Source: Candidatus Peregrinibacteria bacterium
GTDB lineage: Bacteria; Patescibacteriota; Gracilibacteria; UM-FILTER-43-11
Direction of reading: 5' to 3'
DNA length: 10,665 nucleotides
Assembly (NCBI GenBank): GCA_016927155.1
Contig: JAFGNE010000019.1
Coordinates: forward strand, 1-10,665
Shown: piece after piece, positions 1-5,319 of the stretch
Layout: the number at the start of each line of letters is the position of its first letter
Position numbering within the stretch: position 1 is the stretch's first letter
Translations under genes and position numbers: made by a program
Notes under the pieces: generated by a model
The model's input: only the letters and a program-made list of their open reading frames with translations
What the model was told of the DNA's origin: nothing
Databases searched by the model: none

Positions 1-869
1 TGGACGACCAGATCGAAACCGTGCTGATGCACGCCGCGCGCGGCGCGGGGCTTAGGGGGCTTTGCGGCATGCCTATGGCAAACGGCGCGGTCATCCGGCC
101 AATGATAAGCGTGAGCAGGGAAGACATTTTGGCTTACCTTAAAAAAAACCGCCTCGCCTATCGCCAGGATAGCAGCAACCTGGACATCCGTTTTGCCCGC
201 AACCGCCTGAGGCGCCAAGTGATCCCTCAGTTAAAAGATAAAATCGCCGGTTTCGACGGGTTTATGGAGTCAAAAATGGCGGAAGCGAAAAAAATGCTGG
301 CAGCCCTTTCCAAAAAAGCGGAAAAATGGACCAAAAAACACATGAAAAACGGGCGGTTCAGCCGCCGGGAATTCGGCAAACTGGAAAAAGGCCTGCAGGC
401 GGAAATCGTCATCCGGCTGCTCGGCGCCAATGACCTATACCGCAAACAGATAGACAACCTGATTTTATTTTTCCTGCATGGGCAAAGCGGAAAAATGATG
501 ACTGTCAAAGGCCATGCCTTCGCCATCGAATACGGGAATATCGCCCTGGATGTCCGGCCGCGTGTACTGCCCAAAATCCGCCTTTCGGAAAAGGGAACGG
601 CCTGGGGCGGCTGGAAGATCAAGGTAAAAAGCCTGACTCCCCTTTACGTGCGGCCATGGCGCGCGGGCGACAGGTTCCGGCCGGCAGGCATGCGGGGCAC
701 CAAAAAACTGCAGGACTTTTTCACCGATAAAAAAATCCCGCGCGGGCAAAGGGGCGCGGTTCCTATCATTGTGGACAAGCGCGACCGGATTGTAAGCGTG
801 GGAAATCTGCGTTACGATCAAAACGCGAAAGAAAGTGTAAAGTCTTTAAAAATCACCCCCAAAAGATGA
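1..869 (+). CDS. tilS: tRNA(Ile)-lysidine synthase TilS (5' truncated by window edge)
   Basis: TilS attaches lysine to C34 of the tRNA-Ile that carries a CAU anticodon, using ATP, so that this cytoplasmic tRNA reads AUA instead of AUG. About 289 residues are visible, reading from base 3. The first ones (DDQIETVL, then RGAGLRGLCGM) are the family signature that follows the N-terminal PP-loop. The SGGxDS ATP-binding motif lies upstream of the window. Next comes RPMISVSREDILAYL and a DSSNLDIRFARNRLRR segment, both typical of TilS, then a helical middle region. The C-terminal domain begins at VRPWRAGDRFRPAGM and includes GTKKLQDFF and a final VGNLRYD. The 3' end is intact, at TGA. The stop overlaps the ATG of the next gene in an ATGA junction, suggesting translational coupling. 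The family assignment is very secure; only the missing N-terminus limits it. Confidence 0.95.
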   Translation, partial: DDQIETVLMHAARGAGLRGLCGMPMANGAVIRPMISVSREDILAYLKKNRLAYRQDSSNLDIRFARNRLRRQVIPQLKDKIAGFDGFMESKMAEAKKMLAALSKKAEKWTKKHMKNGRFSRREFGKLEKGLQAEIVIRLLGANDLYRKQIDNLILFFLHGQSGKMMTVKGHAFAIEYGNIALDVRPRVLPKIRLSEKGTAWGGWKIKVKSLTPLYVRPWRAGDRFRPAGMRGTKKLQDFFTDKKIPRGQRGAVPIIVDKRDRIVSVGNLRYDQNAKESVKSLKITPKR

Positions 870-2041
870 AAAATGCCATTCGCCTTATCGCCTTACCGGT
901 CGCCATTGCCTTTTTCGCCGGTACAGCGGGGGCCGCTTCCGAAACCGTTTCACGCGTTACCGTCGAACTTTTGCGGAAGGACACGCGCAACCTGGTCGTA
1001 ACATGGGAGGGCGAAAAAACACTCCTGCATTACCAAGGTAAATGCGATGAGATGGAAGAGGGTAAAACGGTCAGCCTGGCCATACGCGGCGAATTGAACG
1101 GAAACGACGATTACATCAAAATCAATGAATACCGTTCCTGCAAAATCGACCAGGTGGAAAATATCACGGGAACGCTAGCCGTCGACTACGTGTACAACGG
1201 AAACACCAATGCCTTTTTAACGGACGAAGCCGGCAACCAGTTTGAAGTGCAATATGATTCCCGGTGCCAAAGCATGCCCCGCAGTTTCAAGGATTACATT
1301 TATGTGAAGCAATACGGAACTTTGCTCCAGAAAAACGATGAACTGGTTTTGTCCCGCTTTGAAGGCAAATGCCCCGTCCTGTACGTGTGGCAGCGAAAAA
1401 AATCCGAACCCAGCCAGCCAAAACCAACGGAAGACGTGATTCCTCCCAGCATGGTTACGGGCGCTAAAGCCATCCCGCGAAAAAGCGGCGCTTACGTGTA
1501 TTGGAAAACAGCTAGCGATAATGTGGGCATTGATTATTACTGGGTCAGCTATTCGCCCTATAAAATCGACCCCAAAGATTACGCGGTAAAAGACATGCCC
1601 AATCTTACCCAATCCTTAAAAAAAAATATAACGATCACAGGCCTGGATAACGAAAGGTTCTATTATTTTTACGTGATCGCCGTGGATAAAAGCGGGAACG
1701 CGAGCTCTTCCTGGAGTTGGGAAACCAAAGCGATGCCGCGAAGCTCCATTTCCGAATTCCCTGCCGCCGCAACCGCCGAAAAATTAGGTTTGCATCTGGC
1801 CCAGGAAACCTCCGCTTCTTTTCTGTTTAAATGGGACTCTATCACAGGCGCGGAGCGCGTGAACGTGCTTTTGGAAGTGGACGCCAAGCGCGAGCTGGTG
1901 TATTACAGTTACACCAAAAACACGATCCGGATCGCCAAAAAAGAATCCCGCGACGGCAAACAAATGAAGCTGATCGTGCGCGCCTACGACATCCACGGGC
2001 AGATGAAAGAGGAATCCATCAGCTTCCGTTTCCGGAAATAA
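866..2041 (+). CDS. Secreted protein with duplicated cysteine domain and fibronectin-III-like repeats
   Basis: The function is unknown; the protein (391 aa) is probably exported. Residues 1-24 look like a Sec signal peptide: K2 and R6, a hydrophobic core, then AGTAGA before a likely cleavage site. Residues 31-175 appear to be two diverged copies of one domain, each with two cysteines: C60/C92 in copy A and C134/C169 in copy B. The segment before each first cysteine (HYQGKC and QYDSRC) and the beta-rich pattern after it correspond. A Pro/Lys-rich linker (about 178-195) leads to a fibronectin type III domain (about 195-290), shown by VYWKTASDNVGIDYYWVSYS, ITGLDNERFYYFYVIAVDKSGN and a closing Trp strand. 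A second fibronectin-like beta domain fills 315-391. Such domains usually bind partners or polysaccharides outside the membrane. There is no lipobox and no C-terminal anchor. The start codon overlaps the tilS stop and lacks a clear Shine-Dalgarno site, so reinitiation is likely. The 3' end overlaps the convergent gene by 23 bp. Confidence 0.8.
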   Translation: MKNAIRLIALPVAIAFFAGTAGAASETVSRVTVELLRKDTRNLVVTWEGEKTLLHYQGKCDEMEEGKTVSLAIRGELNGNDDYIKINEYRSCKIDQVENITGTLAVDYVYNGNTNAFLTDEAGNQFEVQYDSRCQSMPRSFKDYIYVKQYGTLLQKNDELVLSRFEGKCPVLYVWQRKKSEPSQPKPTEDVIPPSMVTGAKAIPRKSGAYVYWKTASDNVGIDYYWVSYSPYKIDPKDYAVKDMPNLTQSLKKNITITGLDNERFYYFYVIAVDKSGNASSSWSWETKAMPRSSISEFPAAATAEKLGLHLAQETSASFLFKWDSITGAERVNVLLEVDAKRELVYYSYTKNTIRIAKKESRDGKQMKLIVRAYDIHGQMKEESISFRFRK

Positions 2042-2792
2042 CGTGGTACCAAAACCCTTGTTCTGTCAGCAGGAAAGTGTTTTCGCCGTCCGTGCACACC
2101 TGCCCCTTCAGCAGGGCAAACCCCTGGACTTCATCGGAAAAATCGGAAACGGCAGCGCCTTCCTCTTTGGCGATAAAAACAAAATGTTTCACTCCGGCTT
2201 CTTTGCTTTTTGAATAATCCGTAAAAACGCACCGGCCGGCATCAACCTCTTCGCGGAACTGGCGGAGAAGGGCCTCTTTTTTGAAATCATCCAGGCCGGC
2301 GCGCACATTTTCCGCCGTGGGGGCGACCAGTTGGGTGTTCACGAAATTCCGGTACATCTCGTAACCATGGCTGGCCATAATGAGGATAAAAACATAAAGG
2401 ATGAGCGAAGTGACGAAATACGCGTATTGGTACACTTTCCTTTCCAGCCCTTTTTTCGCCACTTTGCGCGTCATCACAAAATAAGCGGCCACCATCACAA
2501 AAACCAAAGCGGCGGCAAAAGACTGCACGGCAGGAGTGGCTAAAGCTAAAACAGAAAGAATGGGTGTTTTAAGGGCCAAAAGAAGAACAAGAAAAACAAT
2601 GCTTAAAACCGCCGCCGCCCGTACCGTGCGCGGAAAATGGACTTTGGCGCGGATAAGGCGGTCTATGACGAATTCCCAGTATTTATGCCCCAGGCGGTTC
2701 AGCAAAAGCAGAAGCATAAGTTCCATGGCCGAAAAAGCCAGCAAAAAAAAGAAAAGTAAAAGGAGCTGGGGGAAAATATCCGAAAGATCCAT
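2019..2792 (-). CDS. Four-span integral membrane protein of unknown function
   Basis: I do not recognise a family. The 257-residue product has hydrophobic stretches at about 6-31, 57-75, 78-106 and 122-141, which I read as four transmembrane helices. Between the first two is a basic loop (LNRLGHKYWEFVIDRLIRAK). The remaining 115 or so residues form a soluble, mixed-charge domain with two cysteines (C188 and C233) and an aromatic end (EQGFWYHVI). If the cysteines pair, the domain would face the outside, but the basic loops leave the topology uncertain. The ATG lies 3 bp after the stop of the upstream gene and has no Shine-Dalgarno site, so translation probably depends on that gene. The end overlaps the convergent secreted-protein gene by 23 bp. 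The unbroken frame, membrane pattern and tight coupling make it a real gene. Confidence 0.75.
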   Translation of the reverse strand: MDLSDIFPQLLLLFFFLLAFSAMELMLLLLLNRLGHKYWEFVIDRLIRAKVHFPRTVRAAAVLSIVFLVLLLALKTPILSVLALATPAVQSFAAALVFVMVAAYFVMTRKVAKKGLERKVYQYAYFVTSLILYVFILIMASHGYEMYRNFVNTQLVAPTAENVRAGLDDFKKEALLRQFREEVDAGRCVFTDYSKSKEAGVKHFVFIAKEEGAAVSDFSDEVQGFALLKGQVCTDGENTFLLTEQGFWYHVISGNGS

Positions 2793-2795
2793 AAC

Positions 2796-3143
2796 TTAGG
2801 GGGTATTGGCTTCAGCGACTGGAGTGCCTTTCATCTTTTTTCTTTCCTGACACTTCACAACATCCTTCACGCTAACAAATTCTTGCCCGTCAATGACATA
2901 TTTTCTTGCTGAAGCGCGGCAGTCATTCGGGTCCGCCTTGGCAACTGCCGCGGGAGGATCCAGGACATTATCTTTAATCCAATCGCTGCCAAGATTAACC
3001 CCAAGTGTAGTTGCATAAGCTAAAACAGAAAAGATGGCTATTCGGGCTGCCTTTGGCAAAACATTTCCTACAGTTTCACGAACATGGGCAACGATGCCTT
3101 CTTCCGGAGTTCTTTCCAGTGATTGTTCAGGATTTTTTAACAT
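2796..3143 (-). CDS. Small single-span membrane protein of unknown function
   Basis: This 115-residue protein has no family I recognise. A polar N-terminus (1-30) precedes one probable transmembrane helix (about 32-52, ARIAIFSVLAYATTLGV). After that comes a soluble tail with two cysteines (C75 and C98) in a charged setting (DPNDCRASARK and VVKCQERKKMK). It is the first gene of a two-gene unit with the four-span membrane protein 3 bp downstream. A promoter sits directly upstream, so the leader would be only about a dozen bases; it contains an AGGA about 9 bases before the ATG. Its codon use is less GC-rich than that of the housekeeping genes, and the Glu codons I read are all GAA. The two products may act together in the membrane, but that is inferred only from linkage. 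Confidence 0.7.
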   Translation of the reverse strand: MLKNPEQSLERTPEEGIVAHVRETVGNVLPKAARIAIFSVLAYATTLGVNLGSDWIKDNVLDPPAAVAKADPNDCRASARKYVIDGQEFVSVKDVVKCQERKKMKGTPVAEANTP

Positions 3144-3162
3144 AGGCTTTTTTCCTGCTCTT

Positions 3163-3190
3163 ATTATAGCGGTAACAGGGAAAATTTCAA
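3163..3190 (-). promoter_or_regulatory. Sigma70-type promoter for the two-gene membrane-protein unit
   Basis: On the minus strand, TTGAAA (3190-3185) and a perfect TATAAT (3168-3163) are separated by 16 bp. Transcription would start near 3156-3158, just ahead of the ATG at 3143, giving a very short leader that still holds an AGGA. The terminator-like hairpin of the upstream gene lies immediately behind it, so this unit looks independently transcribed. The call rests on consensus match and position only. Confidence 0.6.
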
Positions 3191-3200
3191 GCGTTTTTTT

Positions 3201-3234
3201 AGAAGGAAAGCGGGCCCGGTCACTCGGGCGCCGC
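3201..3234 (-). terminator. Terminator-like hairpin after the putative lipoprotein gene
   Basis: On the minus strand, GCGG and GCCCG pair with CGGGC and CCGC, giving nine G-C pairs with one bulged base and a six-base loop (3234-3210). A pyrimidine-rich tail, TTTCCTTCT, follows. It sits about 30 bp past the stop of the gene ending at 3264 and before the next promoter, as an intrinsic terminator should. The T-tract is imperfect, so efficiency is uncertain. The plus-strand reading has no T-tract. Confidence 0.5.
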
Positions 3235-3263
3235 TCAATGAAGTTGCTCTTGGTTTTAGTAAC

Positions 3264-4097
3264 TTACTCGTCCTCCTCCGTAGTGACCCGGAGATGAACG
3301 AACTTTGGCGCTTCCGCCACGTAGGGGTATACCCCCACGCGCTGACCTTCAGTCAGCTCCAGACGAAAAGCGCCTTGATGGTCTTTGAGGTCCTCACTCA
3401 GGGTATAGCACCCCTGGGAGTCTGGCTCAAAGCGGAAAACACTGTCATACGGAGCTGTAAAAGCCCCCGCATGAAGGTACCGCTCCTGGCCATTGACCCA
3501 CTCAGGTGATCCCTGAACAAGGAGATCATTTTCCCCCACCTTTAACTCCTCTTCCTGGCCGTAAGCGCGCAAATATCTAAGGCGGGAAGAAGGCTCCACA
3601 CCCCAGAACGTGCTCAGGGGAGGTTCGGAGTTAACGATGAGGTCAAACTGCTCCTCATTGACCAAGGAGAGGATCTTAACCCGCCGATCCTCTCCGCGAG
3701 GAAGGAGAAGGGTCAGGATGGCGGTTCCCACCCCTTCTTCCTGTCCGAGGATGATGGTCTCCGGGGGGGAAATCACCATTTCACCCTCCATCTTGAGCTG
3801 AATACTCACGATGGAATAGTCGGAGAGATCCAAGGGCTCTTCCTCGGAGTTAAGGTCGCCGTCCGCCGACATGGCATTTGCCATGGGCGTGCCCAGGGAT
3901 GGCAGCCGCCACGAGGAAGACCCCGTAGCGGTTGGACGACGGCTCGTTGAGTAACTCCCCCCCTGCTGTTCTCCGCATGCCGCGCAGAATGCCGCGACAA
4001 GCAGAAGCAGGGGGACGATTTTCGACGCTGTGGCGACCCGAGCTAGCCTGGGCGGGCTTCTCGGATCGCCGGTGAGAGGAAACTTCGTTTTTTTCAC
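3264..4097 (-). CDS. Putative secreted lipoprotein of unknown function
   Basis: I do not recognise the family. I chose the GTG at 4097-4095 (277 aa) because AAAGGAGG sits five bases upstream; the frame stays open further upstream only to a TTG with no such site. The N-terminus is basic (VKKTKF), then a long polar region, then a hydrophobic core (IVPLLLLVAAFCAAC). C41 followed by GEQQGG suggests a lipid-attached cysteine, although Cys at the -3 position departs from the usual Leu/Val/Ile lipobox. A Ser/Thr/Arg-rich linker follows (about 45-75). The rest is acidic and beta-rich, with no domain I can name, and ends in TTEEDE. Codon choice differs from its neighbours: in the part after the linker I counted 18 GAG to 9 GAA for Glu, and AAG predominates for Lys, whereas flanking genes favour GAA and AAA. 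Horizontal origin is plausible. The gene has its own promoter region and terminator-like hairpin. Confidence 0.7.
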   Translation of the reverse strand: MKKTKFPLTGDPRSPPRLARVATASKIVPLLLLVAAFCAACGEQQGGSYSTSRRPTATGSSSWRLPSLGTPMANAMSADGDLNSEEEPLDLSDYSIVSIQLKMEGEMVISPPETIILGQEEGVGTAILTLLLPRGEDRRVKILSLVNEEQFDLIVNSEPPLSTFWGVEPSSRLRYLRAYGQEEELKVGENDLLVQGSPEWVNGQERYLHAGAFTAPYDSVFRFEPDSQGCYTLSEDLKDHQGAFRLELTEGQRVGVYPYVAEAPKFVHLRVTTEEDE

Positions 4098-4102
4098 CAG
4101 CA

Positions 4103-4110
4103 CCTCCTTT
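4103..4110 (-). promoter_or_regulatory. Strong Shine-Dalgarno site deciding the lipoprotein start
   Basis: AAAGGAGG on the minus strand (followed by T) is nearly fully complementary to the 3' end of bacterial 16S rRNA. It lies five bases before the GTG at 4097-4095. No other gene in the window has a site this strong, and this decides the start in favour of GTG over the in-frame TTG at 4181. Confidence 0.7.
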
Positions 4111-4140
4111 CTTTTCAATAGAGAGCAACTTCTTAAAGAA

Positions 4141-4155
4141 CAAGCATGGTGCTTG
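4141..4155 (-). other. Short hairpin in the lipoprotein mRNA leader
   Basis: The sequence reads CAAGCA, three bases, TGCTTG: a perfect 6-bp stem with a 3-base loop. If transcription starts from the -10 at 4195-4200, it falls in the roughly 90-base leader, about 30 bases before the Shine-Dalgarno site. It could affect mRNA stability or be chance; no T-tract follows, so it is not a terminator. Confidence 0.3.
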
Positions 4156-4194
4156 GCGCTGGCTAACCAACGCGTGGACAACGCATGCCGGAAG

Positions 4195-4222
4195 ATTATA
4201 GCATAGATATAAAATATTACAA
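4195..4222 (-). promoter_or_regulatory. Candidate promoter for the lipoprotein gene
   Basis: On the minus strand a perfect TATAAT (4200-4195) is preceded, after 16 bp, by TTGTAA (4222-4217), a 4/6 match to the -35 consensus. It lies in a strongly AT-rich stretch and would give a leader of about 90 bases. A second, weaker alternative is TTGACC (4247-4242) with TATTGT (4224-4219) at 17 bp spacing. Confidence 0.45.
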
Positions 4223-4233
4223 TACAATATTTT
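4211..4233. promoter_or_regulatory. Perfect AT-rich dyad, possible operator between divergent promoters
   Basis: AAAATATT (4211-4218) and AATATTTT (4226-4233) form a perfect 8-bp inverted repeat around a 7-base spacer. The left arm and spacer overlap the -35 of the leftward promoter, and the dyad lies about 25 bp upstream of the rightward one. A dimeric regulator could bind here. AT-rich sequence produces such symmetry by chance more easily, so this is a candidate only. Confidence 0.35.
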
Positions 4234-4257
4234 TAAATATAGGTCAATTCTCCCAAG

Positions 4258-4286
4258 TTGCCCATACAGCCACCTTTGCCTACAAT
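4258..4286 (+). promoter_or_regulatory. Sigma70-type promoter for the small anchored helical protein
   Basis: TTGCCC (4258-4263) and TACAAT (4281-4286) are separated by 17 bp. Transcription would start near 4293, about 20 bases before the ATG at 4313. It diverges from the lipoprotein promoter. The leader contains no Shine-Dalgarno sequence. Confidence 0.5.
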
Positions 4287-4312
4287 GGCTTTGTACTTCT
4301 AATCATAATCCT

Positions 4313-4636
4313 ATGCTTAAAAAAATCGCTATTCTGGTTCTTATCCTTATTGGGGGATATTTGCTGCTCCAGGTGCCCGCCGTAAAAAATTATACCGACC
4401 AATTCAAGGCAGACATTACGAAAAGCAAAGACCGGGTGGTTTCTGAATACGAAAAACAACAGGAAAATCTCAATAGCCTAAAAACAACGGTTAGTGAAAC
4501 AGTGGATACGGTAAAAAAAGTCCAGGAAGGCATAAGCGAGACGGCGGAAACCCTCGGGAAAGCCGCTGATGCCATCAACGGCGCAGTGAGCAAAGTAAAA
4601 GGCGATATGGGCTCAACGCCCGCCGAGGAGCAATAA
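4313..4636 (+). CDS. Small membrane-anchored helical (coiled-coil-like) protein
   Basis: The 107-residue product starts with two lysines and a hydrophobic helix (about 5-21, IAILVLILIGGYLLLQV), most simply an uncleaved membrane anchor. Residues 27-98 are Lys/Glu/Thr/Val-rich and contain neither Cys nor Trp. Their heptad-like pattern (VSETVDTVKKVQEGISETAE) suggests a long amphipathic or coiled-coil helix outside or along the membrane. The tail is short and acidic. It broadly resembles YtxH-like and other small anchored helical proteins, but compositional similarity of this kind does not establish homology, so no function is assigned. The gene is single, has its own promoter, and its 3' end overlaps rsmE, transcribed from the other strand, by 24 bp. 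No Shine-Dalgarno site precedes the ATG. Confidence 0.7.
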   Translation: MLKKIAILVLILIGGYLLLQVPAVKNYTDQFKADITKSKDRVVSEYEKQQENLNSLKTTVSETVDTVKKVQEGISETAETLGKAADAINGAVSKVKGDMGSTPAEEQ

Positions 4637-5317
4637 GCTGAGGGCTGAAATGGCCGCGGTCTCGGTACGCAAAATGCGCGGGCCGAAGGTAAAAGTTTTA
4701 ATGCCGGTTTTTTGGGCAAGCTCCACTTCCTTTTGGCTCAAGCCCCCTTCCGGCCCAATAATAAGCTGGGCCTGGCCCGATGCAGGGCCAAGATCCGGCA
4801 AATAGGCTTTGGTTTCATACTCATAAGCCATATAAGCGCCTTTGAGTTTGGGAACGGCATCTTCAAAAACGACCGGATGGCGGACTATCGGAATATGGAG
4901 GCGCCCGCATTGCTCGGCAGCCTCAAGGGCGATAAGGGAAAGCCGTTCAAATTTGCCCACATGCCGTTTTTCAGTACGCTCGGTAATAAGGGGAAAAATT
5001 TCATACGCGCCGATTTCCGTGGCTTTCTGCACCACAAGCTCAAACAGGGCCGGTTTTTTGGGGATAGCCTGGTACAGGCTGACCTTAAGGCGCGGTTCCG
5101 TATGGTTTTCAACCGGCTCCACCACATTCACCAAAACCTGCCGGCGGTCCGTATCCAAAACTTCAACGGCGAATTCCTGCGCCTTGTGGTTAAACAAATG
5201 GAACTTATAACCTTTACGCATGCGCAGCACTTTGCCGGCATGGAAAACAATCCGGCTGTCGGTTATCGCCAGCGGTTTCCCTGCGGTGATGGTTTGGGGC
5301 AAATAAAATCGGTGCAT
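4613..5317 (-). CDS. rsmE: 16S rRNA (uracil-1498-N3)-methyltransferase RsmE
   Basis: RsmE is a SPOUT-family enzyme that transfers a methyl group from S-adenosylmethionine to N3 of U1498 in 16S rRNA of the assembled 30S subunit. The 234-residue length is normal for the family. The N-terminus MHRFYLP and a PUA-like RNA-binding part (to about 70) precede the knotted methyltransferase domain. Its signatures are QKATEIGAYEIFPL (97-110), EAAEQCGR (132-139), IGPEGGLS (187-194) and FGPRILRTETAA (211-222). The last two form the SAM-binding knot. The start lies 2 bp after the ftsK stop, so the two genes are probably cotranscribed and translationally coupled. The end overlaps the convergent small-protein gene by 24 bp, so its terminator, if any, must lie inside that gene. 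No key motif is missing. Confidence 0.96.
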   Translation of the reverse strand: MHRFYLPQTITAGKPLAITDSRIVFHAGKVLRMRKGYKFHLFNHKAQEFAVEVLDTDRRQVLVNVVEPVENHTEPRLKVSLYQAIPKKPALFELVVQKATEIGAYEIFPLITERTEKRHVGKFERLSLIALEAAEQCGRLHIPIVRHPVVFEDAVPKLKGAYMAYEYETKAYLPDLGPASGQAQLIIGPEGGLSQKEVELAQKTGIKTFTFGPRILRTETAAISALSLLLLGGR

Positions 5318-5319
5318 GG

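Noticed and set aside
867..869. Possible UGA recoding, as in some candidate phyla
   Set aside because: TilS and RsmE both end at TGA exactly where their families end, so TGA acts as a normal stop.
2536..2799. Plus-strand frame rich in Arg and Lys
   Set aside because: It is the complement of the Leu/Phe-rich membrane helices of the minus-strand gene; hydrophobic helices often give basic antisense frames.
3144..3263. Possible insertion or attachment site beside the lipoprotein gene
   Set aside because: The gap contains only a hairpin and a promoter. No direct repeat pairs it with the other edge of the gene, and no integrase is present.
4098..4181. Extended N-terminus of the lipoprotein from a TTG at 4181
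   Set aside because: It would need a TTG without a ribosome site and would place 28 residues ahead of a normal signal sequence.
3850..4227. Minus-strand frame overlapping the lipoprotein start
   Set aside because: It runs through the promoter and leader, lacks a ribosome site, and competes with a frame that has a strong site and a signal sequence.
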